Part shown: one piece after another, positions 29,629-39,292 of the stretch
Position numbering within the stretch: position 1 is the stretch's first letter
Layout: each line of letters opens with the position of its first letter
From: VAZQ01 sp963744275
Lineage (GTDB): Bacteria; Pseudomonadota; Alphaproteobacteria; Rhizobiales; Xanthobacteraceae
Direction: 5' to 3'
Length of the DNA stretch: 64,000 nucleotides
Assembly (NCBI GenBank): GCA_963744275.1
Contig: CAVUSX010000021.1
Span: 806,001-870,000 of the forward strand
Notes under the pieces: model-generated
The model's input: the letters and a program-made list of their open reading frames with translations, nothing else
The model's database searches: none
What the model was told of the DNA's origin: nothing
Position numbers and translations under genes: made by a program

Positions 29629-30153
29629 ATGATCTTCCGGCGCAGTTTGTTGCAACGGCTTGGTGGGTTGCTGCTCCTCGGCAGCTCGGGCCTTCTGGCT
29701 TCGGACTCGAGGTTCCGGGCTCGCAGCACCACGCCCGACCCCGAGGTCGCCGCCACCATCAGGGCGATCGTCGATCTGCTCGTTCCGGCCGACGACTTGC
29801 CGGGCGCGGTCGGGCTCGGCGTCGACCGGCAGATCGCGATGGCGGCGACCACCGAGCCCGAATTCGCGGCCCTCGTGGCGTCCGGAGTTCGCTGGTTCGC
29901 GGCGGCCGCCCACACGAAGCGCAACACGATGCATTTCGCATCCCTGCCGGAGGCAGACCAGATATCGATAGCGCGAGACGCGGAGGCCAGCACTGATACC
30001 GACGGCGGGCGCCTATTCGCGTCGCTGCGCCGCCGGACCATGCTCATCTACTACGCCCACCCGCAGGTGGTGGCTGCCTTCCCGTATGCGGGAGCGCCAC
30101 AGCCGCTGGGATTCCCGGATTTCGCGCAGGCACCGCGTGAGCAACGATCCTGA
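29629..30153 (+). CDS. Gluconate 2-dehydrogenase subunit 3-like protein, partner of a GMC dehydrogenase
   Basis: The 174-residue product has a basic N-terminus and a signal-like segment (RSLLQRLGGLLLLGSSGLLA), then a helical domain with VAATIRAIVDLLVPADDLPG, a hallmark of the gluconate 2-dehydrogenase subunit 3 family. Such small subunits help export the folded flavoprotein and are needed for activity. The gene overlaps the following GMC oxidoreductase by 17 bases, which supports a two-subunit dehydrogenase. No cytochrome c subunit gene is adjacent, although these enzymes often have one. Confidence 0.75.
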   Translation: MIFRRSLLQRLGGLLLLGSSGLLASDSRFRARSTTPDPEVAATIRAIVDLLVPADDLPGAVGLGVDRQIAMAATTEPEFAALVASGVRWFAAAAHTKRNTMHFASLPEADQISIARDAEASTDTDGGRLFASLRRRTMLIYYAHPQVVAAFPYAGAPQPLGFPDFAQAPREQRS

Positions 30154-31774
30154 TTGGGACGTTGTGGTTGTCGGCAGCGGGGCCGGCGGATCCGCCGCGA
30201 CCTGGGCACTTTGCCGCCGCGGCCTGCGGGTCCTGCTGCTCGAGGCCGGGCCGCGCTTCGACCCGGCGATCGACTATCCGTTGGACCGCAGCGATTGGGA
30301 GGCGCGCGGGCTCCCTGCGAAGCCCGGAAGTCGGGGCCGATATACCTATGAGCTCACCCAGCCTCTGATCGGTGAAGAGGGCGCGTTGCGATCCCGCAAC
30401 AGAGTTGCGGGAATTCTCAACCGTCAGCAAACCCGGCAGGCGATCGGCTATGAGCACGTTCGCGGCGTGGGCGGCAGTACCCTGCATTTCACCGGCGAGT
30501 CGCACCGCCTGCACCCAGACGCATTCCGCATGCACTCCCGCTTCGGTGTCGCCGCCGACTGGCCGCTCACCTATGCGGAGCTCGAGCCCTACTATTGCGA
30601 GGCCGAAGAGTTGGTGGGGGTCGCCGGTCCGCCCGATCAGGGCGCGCGGTGGCGCTCGCGCCCGTTCCCGTTGCCGCCGCATCCGCTGTCATGGGGAGCG
30701 CAAACGCTGGGCCGCGGCGCCGACATGCTCGGTCTCACCTGGCAGGCAAGCAGCCGCGCCGCACTGTCGCGGCCCTATCAAGGACGCGCGGATTGTAATT
30801 ATTGCGGCGGATGTGTTCGCGGTTGTCCACGCGGCGACAAGGGCAGCGCCGACGTGACATTCCTGCCGGCGGCGCTCGCCACCGGCCGCTGCGAGCTGCG
30901 CCCCGACAGCCCCGTCCTTCGCATCGAGGCGGGTGGAGATGATCGGGTTGCGGCGGTTCTGTTGGGCCGGCCCGACGGCGGCATCGAGCGCATCGCCACG
31001 CCCCGCCTGGTGCTGGCGGCCGGCGGCGTTGAAACCCCCAGGCTGTTGCTGGCGTCGGACAATCTCGGCAACGAGAGTGGCCAAGTCGGCCGCAATTTCA
31101 CCGAAACCCTGATTGCGTTCGTGGGCGCGCTGCATCCGCAGCCCCAGCACGGGCAACGTGGGCTGCCGGCCGACGCGATCGCCTGGGACTACAATGCGCC
31201 GGATGCCATTCCGGGCGTCGTCGGCGGCTGCCGCTTCTACAATGCCACCGGCGAAAACGGCCCGGCCGGCCTGCAATCCTACGCCACGCGCGCAGTGCCG
31301 GGCTGGGGCCGCGCCCATGCCGCAGCCATGCGCGATCTCTTCGGTCACGCCCTCATGGTCGGGGCGATCGGAGAAAGCCTCCCCAATGCGGGCAGCTCGA
31401 TCTCGCTCGATCCCAAGGAGCGCGATGCCGCCGGCATTCCGCTGGCCAGGATTTCGGGACGGCTGGAAGAGTCGGACATTGCCCGGCTGCGTTTCATGAC
31501 CAAGATGGCGACCGACATCCTGATCGCCAGCGGCGCCGAGGACATTTTCGAGACCTACACGTCCTGGGACCGGTTCGTCGTCAGTCTTGCGCTCGGCGCC
31601 TGCCGGATGGGAGGCGATCCGGAGAGCTCGGTGGTCGACCCGTGGTGCCGCAGCCATCGCTGGCAGAACATGTTTATCGCGGACGGCAGCGTGTTCCCCT
31701 CTGGGGGCGGCGGGGAGGCACCTTCGCTCACCATTCAGGCGCTGGCCTTGCGCATGGCCGAGCGGCTGGCGTGA
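30137..31774 (+). CDS. GMC family FAD-dependent oxidoreductase
   Basis: The GTG at 30137 gives 545 residues. The FAD-binding Rossmann motif DVVVVGSGAGGSAATWALCR lies at the N-terminus, the segment HVRGVGGSTLHFTGESHRL near residue 115, a cysteine-rich NYCGGCVRGCPRGDKGSADV near residue 220, and the C-terminal MFIADGSVFPSGGGGEAPSL with the usual GMC end. Members oxidise sugars or alcohols (glucose, gluconate, sorbitol); the substrate cannot be told from sequence. The overlapping upstream gene is its likely small subunit. It lies 113 bases before the S74-domain gene pair; whether it belongs to that system is open. Confidence 0.9.
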   Translation: MSNDPDWDVVVVGSGAGGSAATWALCRRGLRVLLLEAGPRFDPAIDYPLDRSDWEARGLPAKPGSRGRYTYELTQPLIGEEGALRSRNRVAGILNRQQTRQAIGYEHVRGVGGSTLHFTGESHRLHPDAFRMHSRFGVAADWPLTYAELEPYYCEAEELVGVAGPPDQGARWRSRPFPLPPHPLSWGAQTLGRGADMLGLTWQASSRAALSRPYQGRADCNYCGGCVRGCPRGDKGSADVTFLPAALATGRCELRPDSPVLRIEAGGDDRVAAVLLGRPDGGIERIATPRLVLAAGGVETPRLLLASDNLGNESGQVGRNFTETLIAFVGALHPQPQHGQRGLPADAIAWDYNAPDAIPGVVGGCRFYNATGENGPAGLQSYATRAVPGWGRAHAAAMRDLFGHALMVGAIGESLPNAGSSISLDPKERDAAGIPLARISGRLEESDIARLRFMTKMATDILIASGAEDIFETYTSWDRFVVSLALGACRMGGDPESSVVDPWCRSHRWQNMFIADGSVFPSGGGGEAPSLTIQALALRMAERLA

Positions 31775-31887
31775 CGGAGCGGGCCGCGCAGCCATAGCGC
31801 TGCTCTCGCATGACCGACGCCCCTTGTTGGGACGAGTTCAGTCATGATAGCGTTCAGCGACCGGGACGTGCAGGGCAGGGGAAATCC

Positions 31888-32337
31888 GTGAGCGAAACCG
31901 ATGCCGGTGGCGCGGCCATCGACGGTCGCGAGCAAGCCGAGGAGTTGGTCGACCCGGAGCGTCGCGAGGTTCTGGCGCGTCTGGCCAAATATACGGCGCC
32001 AGCAATGCTCGCATTGCTGGTTTCCGCGGAAGATTCGGCGGCCCTCGTCTGTCTCAGCGCTTGCCCGTCCGACATTCGTTTGAAGCGCGACGTCGCGCCG
32101 GTCGGACGGATCGCCGACGGCATCAACCTTTATCGCTATCGGTACCTGTGGAGCGACACGATCCAGGTCGGGGTCATGGCGCACGAGGTCGCGGCGGCCC
32201 GTCCGGAAGCGGTGCACCGCGGCACCGACGGTCATCTGCGCGTCGATTATGCGCGTCTTGGCCTGCGGGTGCAGACCTGGGACGAGTGGCTCGAGACGCA
32301 GCCGATTGATGCACGGGCGAGGAAGCACGCTCCATGA
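31888..32337 (+). CDS. Small leader plus S74 (endosialidase-chaperone-like) domain protein, copy 1
   Basis: The GTG at 31888 has a purine-rich site (aggggaa) six bases upstream; the frame is open back to 31810. The 149-residue product has three parts: a polar N-terminus; a segment PERREVLARLAKYTAPAMLA that ends in a short hydrophobic stretch and Ala-Ala; and CLSACPSDIRLKRDVAPVGR, which opens an S74-type domain (SDxRLK, then YRYRYLW, IQVGVMAHEVAAARPEAV, and RVDYARLGLRVQTWDEW). In phage tail spikes the S74 domain helps trimer folding and cuts itself off before the Ser of SDxRxK. No tail-fibre part exists here. It overlaps the start of copy 2 (ATGA). Confidence 0.75.
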   Translation: MSETDAGGAAIDGREQAEELVDPERREVLARLAKYTAPAMLALLVSAEDSAALVCLSACPSDIRLKRDVAPVGRIADGINLYRYRYLWSDTIQVGVMAHEVAAARPEAVHRGTDGHLRVDYARLGLRVQTWDEWLETQPIDARARKHAP

Positions 32338-32759
32338 GCAAAGCCATCACGAATAAGGCCGTCGGTTCGGCCGTCAACGGCTCCAAGCAACCCGAGGAAC
32401 TGACCAACCCGGAGCGCCGCGAGGCTCTGGTGCGTCTTGCCAAGTATACGGCGCCAGCGATGCTCGCCGTGCTGGTCTCCACGGAAGACGCCGCCGCCGG
32501 CGTCTGTGTCAGCAATTGCATTTCCGACATCCGCCTGAAGCGCGACATAGCCCCGGTCGGACGGCTCGCCGGGGGTATCAACCTCTATCGCTATCGGTAC
32601 CTGTGGGGCGACACGATCCATGTCGGGGTGATGGCGCAAGAAGTCGCGGCGACCAGACCCGATGCGGTGCATAGCGGCCCGGACGGCTATCTGCGCGTCG
32701 ATTATGCGCGTCTCGGCCTGCGGATGCGGACCTGGGACGAGTGGGTTGCGGCCCGGTAG
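32334..32759 (+). CDS. Small leader plus S74 (endosialidase-chaperone-like) domain protein, copy 2
   Basis: A 141-residue paralogue of the previous gene, overlapping it by four bases. It keeps the same order: NPERREALVRLAKYTAPAML, a short hydrophobic run ending DAAA, then CVSNCISDIRLKRDIAPVGR and the S74 core (YRYRYLWGDTIHVGVMAQEV, YLRVDYARLGLRMRTWDEW). The leader and S74 parts are strongly conserved between the copies; the extreme N-terminus and the residues within CxxxC differ. Both copies keep two cysteines four residues apart immediately before the predicted cleavage Ser. The following PqqD-kinase gene starts inside or directly after its end. It could be an exported self-processing protein or a precursor peptide of a modification system. 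Confidence 0.75.
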   Translation: MSKAITNKAVGSAVNGSKQPEELTNPERREALVRLAKYTAPAMLAVLVSTEDAAAGVCVSNCISDIRLKRDIAPVGRLAGGINLYRYRYLWGDTIHVGVMAQEVAATRPDAVHSGPDGYLRVDYARLGLRMRTWDEWVAAR

Positions 32760-33971
32760 CGCGGCCGACCGTCGCGGGCCGGCCAAGACGGTACCCGCGC
32801 GATCGAAGCACCCGTTGCGCCCCTCGTCGTCGGTGCGGCGGTTTGCGATCGAGGGAGGGCTGCTGTTGCTCGATCGCAATTCGAATTGCCTTCTTGCCTA
32901 CAACGACACCGCCCGGCATGCGTGGGACCTGATCGAAGCCGGCCTCACTGGGGACGCCCTCGCCTCTGAATTCGCGCGTATGTGGGGGATTCCACTTGCC
33001 CGCGCGCGGTCGGACACCGAGGCGATCATTACCACATGGCTTGGGCAAAACGTCTTCATCGACCGGCGGGCCGAGCAGAAGCAGAGCGGCACGCGCGAAG
33101 CCGCCGGCCGCCGCTTGTCGAGTGGCATGCCGCCCCGAAGGCCGGCTGGGCGTCCGAGTGGATTTGCACCATCCGCGGAACGCCGATTTCGTTTGCGATC
33201 GAAGACAGTTGCCGGGATCGTTTCGTCTCCTGTTTGCGCGCCTTGAAACCCCGGATGCGATCCCGCAGGTCCGTATGGAGATCGGCGCGGACCGATCGGA
33301 GAGTGGGTGCTGGTCGAGGACGGGCGGGAACGGTTGCGCACATCGATCCGGCGGAGGTGATCGGTGCTTGTTCGTGGCGGTGCTGGAGCGCACGCGCCGC
33401 GACCTGAGATGGTTCGCATTGATCCATGGCGCGGCGCTCGGCCACCGCGGGGCGGGCCTTGCGCTCGCCGGTCCGTCCGGAAGCGGAAAGAGCACCTTAG
33501 CGGCAGGTCTCATCGCCCAGGGCTATGATTTCCTGGCTGACGATCTCGTCGCCTTGAGCGAACCCGACGGCGCGATCGTGCCATGGCCGCTGCCGTTGAG
33601 CATCAAGCAGGGCAGCATCGAGGTCGTCGGCGCCCACCACCCGCAATTGGCGCAGGCGCCGTCCTATCGCACCAAGGGGGTCGAGGCCCGCATGCTGCTC
33701 GCGCCGCCTGCCGCCTGGGACGCCGATCCGGTTCCGCTGCGCCGACTGGTCTTCCCGCATTTCAGCGTCGGGAGCGCTGGCGCAGGCGCGACGCCTGTCC
33801 TCCTTCGAGACGATCGAGCGGCTGCTGACCGATCGGGTGTGGCTCGGCAACCCGGTCACCGAGCCGCGGATGGCGGCCTTCCTGGCCTGGCTCGACCGCA
33901 CGCCCGCCTATGCGGTGTCGTATGGCACCCTTGATGACGGCATGCGGCTCATCGCGGATGTGGTGGCGTGA
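32746..33971 (+). CDS. PqqD-like domain fused to an HprK-related kinase; several frameshifts
   Basis: The first part, from a TTG at 32746, contains a PqqD-like fold: RRFAIEGGLLLLDRNSNCLL, then YNDTARHAWDLIEAGLTGDA and TEAIITTWLGQN. PqqD-type domains bind leader peptides. The second part is HPr kinase-like: EWICTIRGTPISFAIEDS, RDLRWFALIHGAALGHRGAG, the P-loop LALAGPSGSGKSTLAAGL, then DFLADDLVALSEPDG and, after a last break, SSFETIERLLTDRVWLGNPV up to the TGA at 33969-33971. Breaks lie near 33105, 33200, 33300, 33345, 33370 and 33775, mostly like missing single bases. No stop separates the two parts in the rebuilt reading, so one fused gene is likely, though two adjacent genes remain possible. 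This matches the 'HPr-rel-A' type gene sets. Confidence 0.65.
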
Positions 33972-35234
33972 ACTCGATGGACCGCCTTCACTGACGTTTG
34001 CGGCCATCTGCGCGCCGGTCTTCTGGGCGGCGAAGCGCCTCGGCGTCGCGGCGTACCGTGGGAGTTGGTGATCGAAGCGAGCAGCCATCATGGCGTCACG
34101 CCGGCACTCGCATGGTCGCTGAAGGAGCGGCCGGACCTTCCGGCTCCGATTCGCGCCTATTTTGACGCCATGCTGGCGCTCAACCGAAAACGCAACGAAA
34201 CCCTGTTGGCCGCGCTCGCCCGCATCGTGGCGGCCTGCAATGCGATCAACATCGAGCCGGTGTTGCTGAAAGGTGCCGCCCGCCTGGTCGACGGCACCTA
34301 TCCGTCGACCGCGCTGCGCTTTCTCGGCGATCTGGACGTGCTCATTCCGGCCGAACGCGCGGCCGATGTGGTCGCGGCCTTGCAGGCAAATGGATTTCAC
34401 CCGGACCCGACCGACCAGGCAACGCCGCCTTCGCATCACCACCTGCCGATGCTGCATGACCGCGAGCGGGGCGGCGGCGTCGAGCTGCACACCGATGTGG
34501 TCGGTGCGCAGAGCGCCGGAATTATTCAAACCGACTGGTTCCGCGCCGGGACATATTCATGCGCGTTTCGAGACCTGCGCGTTTGCTTGCCGGACCCGAC
34601 CCGCAGCATCGGACATATCATCGCGCACGATCAGATCGAGCATCACGGCTATCGGCTCAGAAAGGTCGAGCTGCGTCAAATTCTCGACCTCGCCGTCATC
34701 CGGGCCCGGCATGATGATGCGATCGATTGGGCGGAGCTCGATCATCGTTTTTGCCGCATGGAGCGCGGGGAGGTGCTGGCGACCTATCTCGGGATTGCCG
34801 AGACATTGCTCGGACAACCGGCGCCACGCCTCAGTCAGTCGGCGCGCAGGGGCGCGATCAGGGATCTCCGCCGCGTCGTCGCCCCCTCGCGATCGCAGTG
34901 CATTGGAACCATAGCGCGGCGCTTTGCGTCGCTGACGAGCGACTACGTGGCGCAGGTTCGGCGCGACCCGGTCGGCGTGCTGCGATTGCTCGATTGGCGC
35001 AAGTGGCCCGGCCGGAATCCAACTGGCGATGACCGCATTCAAGCGAAACCCTCCGACTTGGTAGTTGCCGCCGAGCGCTTGTCGTCGCCGGCTTGGCGTT
35101 CCGCCCGTCGCGGGCCCAAAGAGATCCGCGTCGCTGCTCAATCGCCCTACAGAAAGCTCTGCGGGTCGACATCGATCTCGAGCCTGATCTTGCCGGTGGG
35201 CTTGGGCGCCTTCGCCATCCAGGCGCGCAGATAG
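33968..35234 (+). CDS. Nucleotidyltransferase family protein (NTP_transf_5 type)
   Basis: The clean frame runs from about 34020: VLLKGAARLVDGTYPSTALR and FLGDLDVLIPAERAADVVAA give the GxxR...DLDV signature of this nucleotidyltransferase family, followed by HHLPMLHDRERGGGVELHTD. The start is probably the GTG at 33968 that overlaps the kinase stop, with two breaks (near 33984 and 34012) before the frame RAGLLGGEAPRRRGVPWELV. Proteins of this family accompany PqqD and HprK-related genes in several modification loci, including some lasso peptide clusters; their reaction there is unknown. The 3' end runs 88 bases into the end of priA on the other strand, and the last 40 residues look non-native, so the true stop may be earlier. 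Confidence 0.75.
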
Positions 35235-37327
35235 GCCGAGAGATCGAAGGCGCGCGGCGACTTCACCAGCAGGCGGAAGCGATAGCGGCCGCGGATGAGC
35301 GCGAGCGGGGCCTCCGCGGGACCCAGCACCCGCACGGCGTCGGCGCGCGGCGCCGCTTGCGCGAGGCGGCGCGCATGGGCCTGGGCGGCGTGCTTGTCGT
35401 CGCCCGACACGACCAGGGCGGCGAGCCGCCCGAACGGCGGGTATTGGGCCTGCTCGCGCAGATCGATCTCGCTCGAATAGAAGGCGTCGCGGTCGCCGGC
35501 CGCGAGCGCCCGCATCACCGGATGCTCGGGCTGATGGGTCTGCAGATAGCCCAGCCCCCGGCCGGCCTCGCGCCCGGCGCGGCCGATGACCTGATGCAGG
35601 AGCTGGAAGGTGCGCTCGGCGGCGCGCGGATCGCCGTTGCTCAGATCCGAGATCCGCATCGACCACGCCGACCAGATTGAGCTTGGGAAAGTGGTGGCCC
35701 TTGGCCACCAGTTGCGTCCCGATCACGATGTCGACCAGGCCCTGCTCGATCTGCGGCGAGCTCGCTGCGCATGCGCCTCGACCGAGGTGACGAGATCGCT
35801 GGAGAGCACCAGGATGCGGGTTCCGGGAAAGAGCGCGACCGCCTCCTCCTCCAGCCGCTCCACGCCCGGCCCGCAGGCCACGAAGCTGCCGCGCTCCGCG
35901 CAGTGCGGACATTGCTCGGGCTGCGGCAGCGAATAGCCGCAGTGATGGCATACCAGACGGCGCTTGAAGCGGTGATCCACCAGCCAGGCGTCGCAGTTCG
36001 GGCAGGCCAGCCGATAGCCGCATTTGCGGCAGAGCGTCAGCGGCGCATAGCCGCGCCGATTGAGGAACAACAAGCGCCTGCTCGCCGCGCTCGAGCGCGG
36101 TCTGCACGGCTTGCGCCAGCCGCGGCGCCACGAAGCGGCCGGGCGGCGGACCTTCCTGGCGCAGATCGATCGCCTCGATCGTCGGCATGTGCTGGCCGCC
36201 GAAGCGCTCCGGCAGATGCAGGCGCCGGTAGCGGGAGCGCCGGGCATTGACCTCGGTCTCGACCGAGGGCGTGGCGGAGGCGAGCAGCACCGGGAATCTT
36301 GGCGATGTGGCCGCGCACCACCGCCATGTCGCGGGCATGGTAATGGACGCCGTCCTCCTGCTTGTAGGCGGGATCATGCTCCTCATCCACGATGATGAGG
36401 CCGAGATCCGCATAGGGCAGGAACAGGGCGGAGCGGGCGCCCACGATCACGCTCACCTGGTGCGCCGCCGCCGCCTGCCAGGTGCGGGCCCGCTTGCGCG
36501 GCGAAAGCTGCGAGTGCCATTCGGCCGGCCGCACCCCGAAGCGCTCGGCGAAGCGGTCGAGCACCTGGGAGGTGAGCGCGATCTCGGGCATCAGGATCAG
36601 GACCTGACGGCCGCGCCGCACCGCCTCCGCCACCGCCTCGAAATAAACCTGCGTCTTGCCCGATCCGGTGACGCCGTCGATGAGCGTGACCGAATAGCCG
36701 GACTGCGCCACGGTCGCCCGCAACGCATCGGCGGCCGCGCGCTGCGCGGGCGTGAAATCCGTCGCCACGTGATCGGGCTCGACCGGCAGCGCCAGCGGCT
36801 CGGGCGGCAGCACCAGGGTCTCGAGCGTTCCTTCATCGACCAGGCCGTCGATGACGCCGGCCGAGACGCCGGCCTCCTCGGCGGCCTCGGCCTTTGCGCG
36901 CGCGAGGCCGTCGGCCAGAAGCGCCAGCACGCGCGTCGCGCGCCGGCGTCATGCGCTTGGGCGGCGGCCCGCCGAGCCGCACGCCGAGGCGCTCGCGCGC
37001 GGGCCCCAGATGCTCGCCCATGCGCAGGCACATGCGCAGCACCATGCCGCGCGCGCCCAGCGAATAGTCCGCGACCCAATCGACGAATTGGCGCAGCTCG
37101 GGCTTGAGCGGCGGGATGTCGAGCCGTTCGTCGACGTATTTCAGGCGATTGTCGAGGCGCGGATTGGGGGTCGGATTCTCGGCCCAGACCACGCCGGTGG
37201 CGGTGCGGGCGCCCAGCGGCACGCTGACCAGATCGCCCGGCGCAAGCGCCATCGCGTCCGGCACGCGGTACGAATAGGCCTGGTCGAGCGCGACCGGCAG
37301 CAGGATATCGACGACACGCGAGGCCAT
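35147..37327 (-). CDS. priA: Primosomal protein N' (replication restart helicase PriA); about five frameshifts
   Basis: PriA recognises stalled forks and reloads the replicative helicase. From the ATG at 37327 (MASRVVDILLPVALDQAYSY) the protein shows the DNA-binding domain, then the helicase: GVTGSGKTQVYFEAVAEAVR, LGLIIVDEEHDPAYKQEDGV, LASATPSVETEVNA. Zinc sites follow (CRKCGYRLACPNCDAW, CHHCGYSLPQPEQCPHC), then VIGTQLVAKGHHFPKLNLVG and VIGRAGREAGRGLGYLQTHQ. These pieces are in three alternating frames, with breaks near 36930, 36290, 36070, 35765 and 35655. All domains are present in order, so this is one gene with indels, not several. priA is normally indispensable or nearly so, which makes sequence error likely. 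Confidence 0.88.
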
Positions 37328-37382
37328 GGGGACGAGGCGATTCTTGCAAGATTTAACAAACCATAAGGCAGCGGGTGGGATT

Positions 37383-38432
37383 ATGCTCTTCGTGTCAAGA
37401 CCAAGCGCGCAGGCGCAGCAGAGGGACGCAGACGGGTGCCGACTATCGCGGACGCAGAGCGCTGAAGCCCGAGCGCGACCTGTCCTGAGCGCCGGGCCCG
37501 ACGTCGCGGCCGAGCTGGCGCGCTGGCGGGCGCAGCTGTCGCACGAGCGGCGCATGTCGCCCAAGACCTGCGAAGCCTATGAGCGCGACGTGCGGCAGTT
37601 TCTCGCCTTCCTGTGCGCGCATCTGGGGGCGCGGGTGACGCTGGCGCGGCTCGGCCGCCTGGCACCCGCGGACATCCGGGCCTTCATGGCGGCGCGCCGC
37701 GGCGAGGGCATCAGCGGGCGCTCGCTGGCGCGCGGGCTGGCGGGCGCGCGCTCCTTCGCGCGCTTCATCGAGCGCAACGGCAGCGGCAAGGTGGGGGCGC
37801 TGTTTGCGGTGCGCTCGCCCAAGATCGCCAAGACGCTGCCCAAGCCGCTCATCGGTCGCATCGGCCCGGCAGCGTCACGCAAAGCGAGGTGCGGGCCGGC
37901 GAGGACCGCGAGCCCTGGATCTTCGCCCGCGATGCCGCCGTGCTCGGCCTGCTCTACGGCTCGGGCCTGCGCATCTCCGAAGCGCTCAGCCTCAAGCGCA
38001 AGGAGGTGCCGGCGCCCGGCCAGGGCGATACCATCACGGTGACGGGCAAGGGCAACAAGCGCCGCATGGTGCCGGTGCTGCGGCAGGTGCTGGAGCTCGT
38101 CGCCGACTATGTGGCGCTGTGCCCGAGCGACGCTTCCGCCCGACGGCCCCCTGTTCATCGGCGCCAAGGGCGGACCGCTGTCGCCCCGGATCGTGCAGCT
38201 CACCATGGAGCGGCTGCGCGGCCTGCTCGGCCTCGCCGAGACCGCGACCCCGCATGCGCTGCGCCATTCCTTCGCCACCCATCTGCTGGCGCGCGGCGGC
38301 GACCTGCGCTCCATCCAGGAGCTGCTCGGCCACGCCTCCTTGTCGACCACGCAAGTCTACACCGCGGTCGACAGCGAACGGCTGCTCGAGGTCTATCGCA
38401 GCGCCCATCCGCGCGCCCAGAAGGCGTCGTGA
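37383..38432 (+). CDS. xerC: Tyrosine recombinase XerC; two frameshifts
   Basis: XerC with XerD resolves chromosome dimers at dif. The N-terminal SAM-like domain is clear (LSHERRMSPKTCEAYERDVR, GISGRSLARGLAGARSFARF). The catalytic domain carries all active-site residues: Arg in YGSGLRISEALSLKRKE, His and Arg in HALRHSFATHLLARGG, His in LLGHASLSTTQVYTAV and the nucleophilic Tyr in the same segment. Breaks near 37862 and 38140 split it over three frames. The ATG at 37383 is tentative, since conserved sequence begins only near 37490. It is divergent from priA, a pairing typical for this order of bacteria. Confidence 0.87.
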
Positions 38433-38559
38433 CATCGGGGACTGCGGGAATTTCGCCTCAAGATTAATGCCATAAAACAATAGTCCGCTTTGGCCCTTGC
38501 GCTCGCCGCCCGGTTGGGCCAATCGTCCGCCCCGACCGATATAGCCAGAGGGGACGAGC

Positions 38560-39211
38560 ATGAGCGACGTACACGAGCAGCTGGAGCAGGCGGAGCACGT
38601 CGAGCATGCGGCGCATTCCAACAAGAAGATCGCGCTGGTCATTGCGGTTCTCGCGCTGTTTCTGGCGTTTTCCGAGACGCTGGGAAAGAGCGCGCAAACC
38701 GCGGCGCTGAGCCAGAACATCGAGGCCTCGGACCTGTGGAATTTCTTCCAGGCCAAGACCATCCGCCAGACGGTGCTGCGCACCGCCGGCGAGTTCAAGG
38801 CGATCGAGCTCGCCGCCATCACGGATCCGGCCGCCAAGGCCGCCATGGAGAAGCAGATCGACACCTGGAAGAAGACCATCGACCGCTATGAAATCGACCC
38901 GCGAGCGAACGAGGGCCGCAAGGAGCTCACGCGCGCGCGCCCAGGAAACCGAGCAGCGGCGCGATCTGAATTTCGCAAAATACGAGAACTATGAAATGGC
39001 CTCGGCGGCCTTTCAGATCGGCATCGTGCTGGCATCGGCCTCGGTCATCACCGGCATGCTGGCGCTGGCCTGGGGCGCCGGCGCGCTCGGCGCCATCGGG
39101 CTGATGTTCACCGGCTTCGGGCTGTTGGCGCCCGACATGCTGGAGCACGTTCAGACCTGTTCGCTGCCGGCGGCACGCACTGAAGGCAGAGGCGCCCTCG
39201 CCCGGCTCTGA
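38560..39211 (+). CDS. DUF4337 domain protein; one frameshift
   Basis: A membrane protein of unknown function. The N-terminal part from the ATG at 38560 (ribosome binding site gaggggac) reads MSDVHEQLEQAEHVEHAAHS, a first helix KIALVIAVLALFLAFSETLG, then SDLWNFFQAKTIRQTVLRTA, a DUF4337 signature. A break in the CG-rich run near 38930 shifts the frame; it resumes RAQETEQRRDLNFAKYENYE and two more helices (FQIGIVLASASVITGMLALA, ALGAIGLMFTGFGLLAP). Three membrane helices around a coiled, charged loop are typical for the family. Confidence 0.78.
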
Positions 39212-39292
39212 AGGCAGAGCTATCGCATTCGAATTCCGTTGTTGGGCACAGCGATCCCATCCCTTCCCCTTTCAGGGGGAGGATAAGGCCGA

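Noticed and set aside
31888..32759. A phage remnant, because of the S74 tail-spike domain
   Set aside because: No tail, capsid, integrase or lysis gene is near; the proteins are too short for tail fibres and are tightly linked to a PqqD-kinase gene.
31888..35234. A standard lasso peptide or PQQ biosynthesis cluster
   Set aside because: There is no asparagine-synthetase-like cyclase, no transglutaminase-like B2 protease, no PqqE radical SAM and no typical precursor.
35723..36930. Two or three separate helicase genes in the priA region
   Set aside because: The pieces carry consecutive PriA motifs in the right order and join after single-base repairs.
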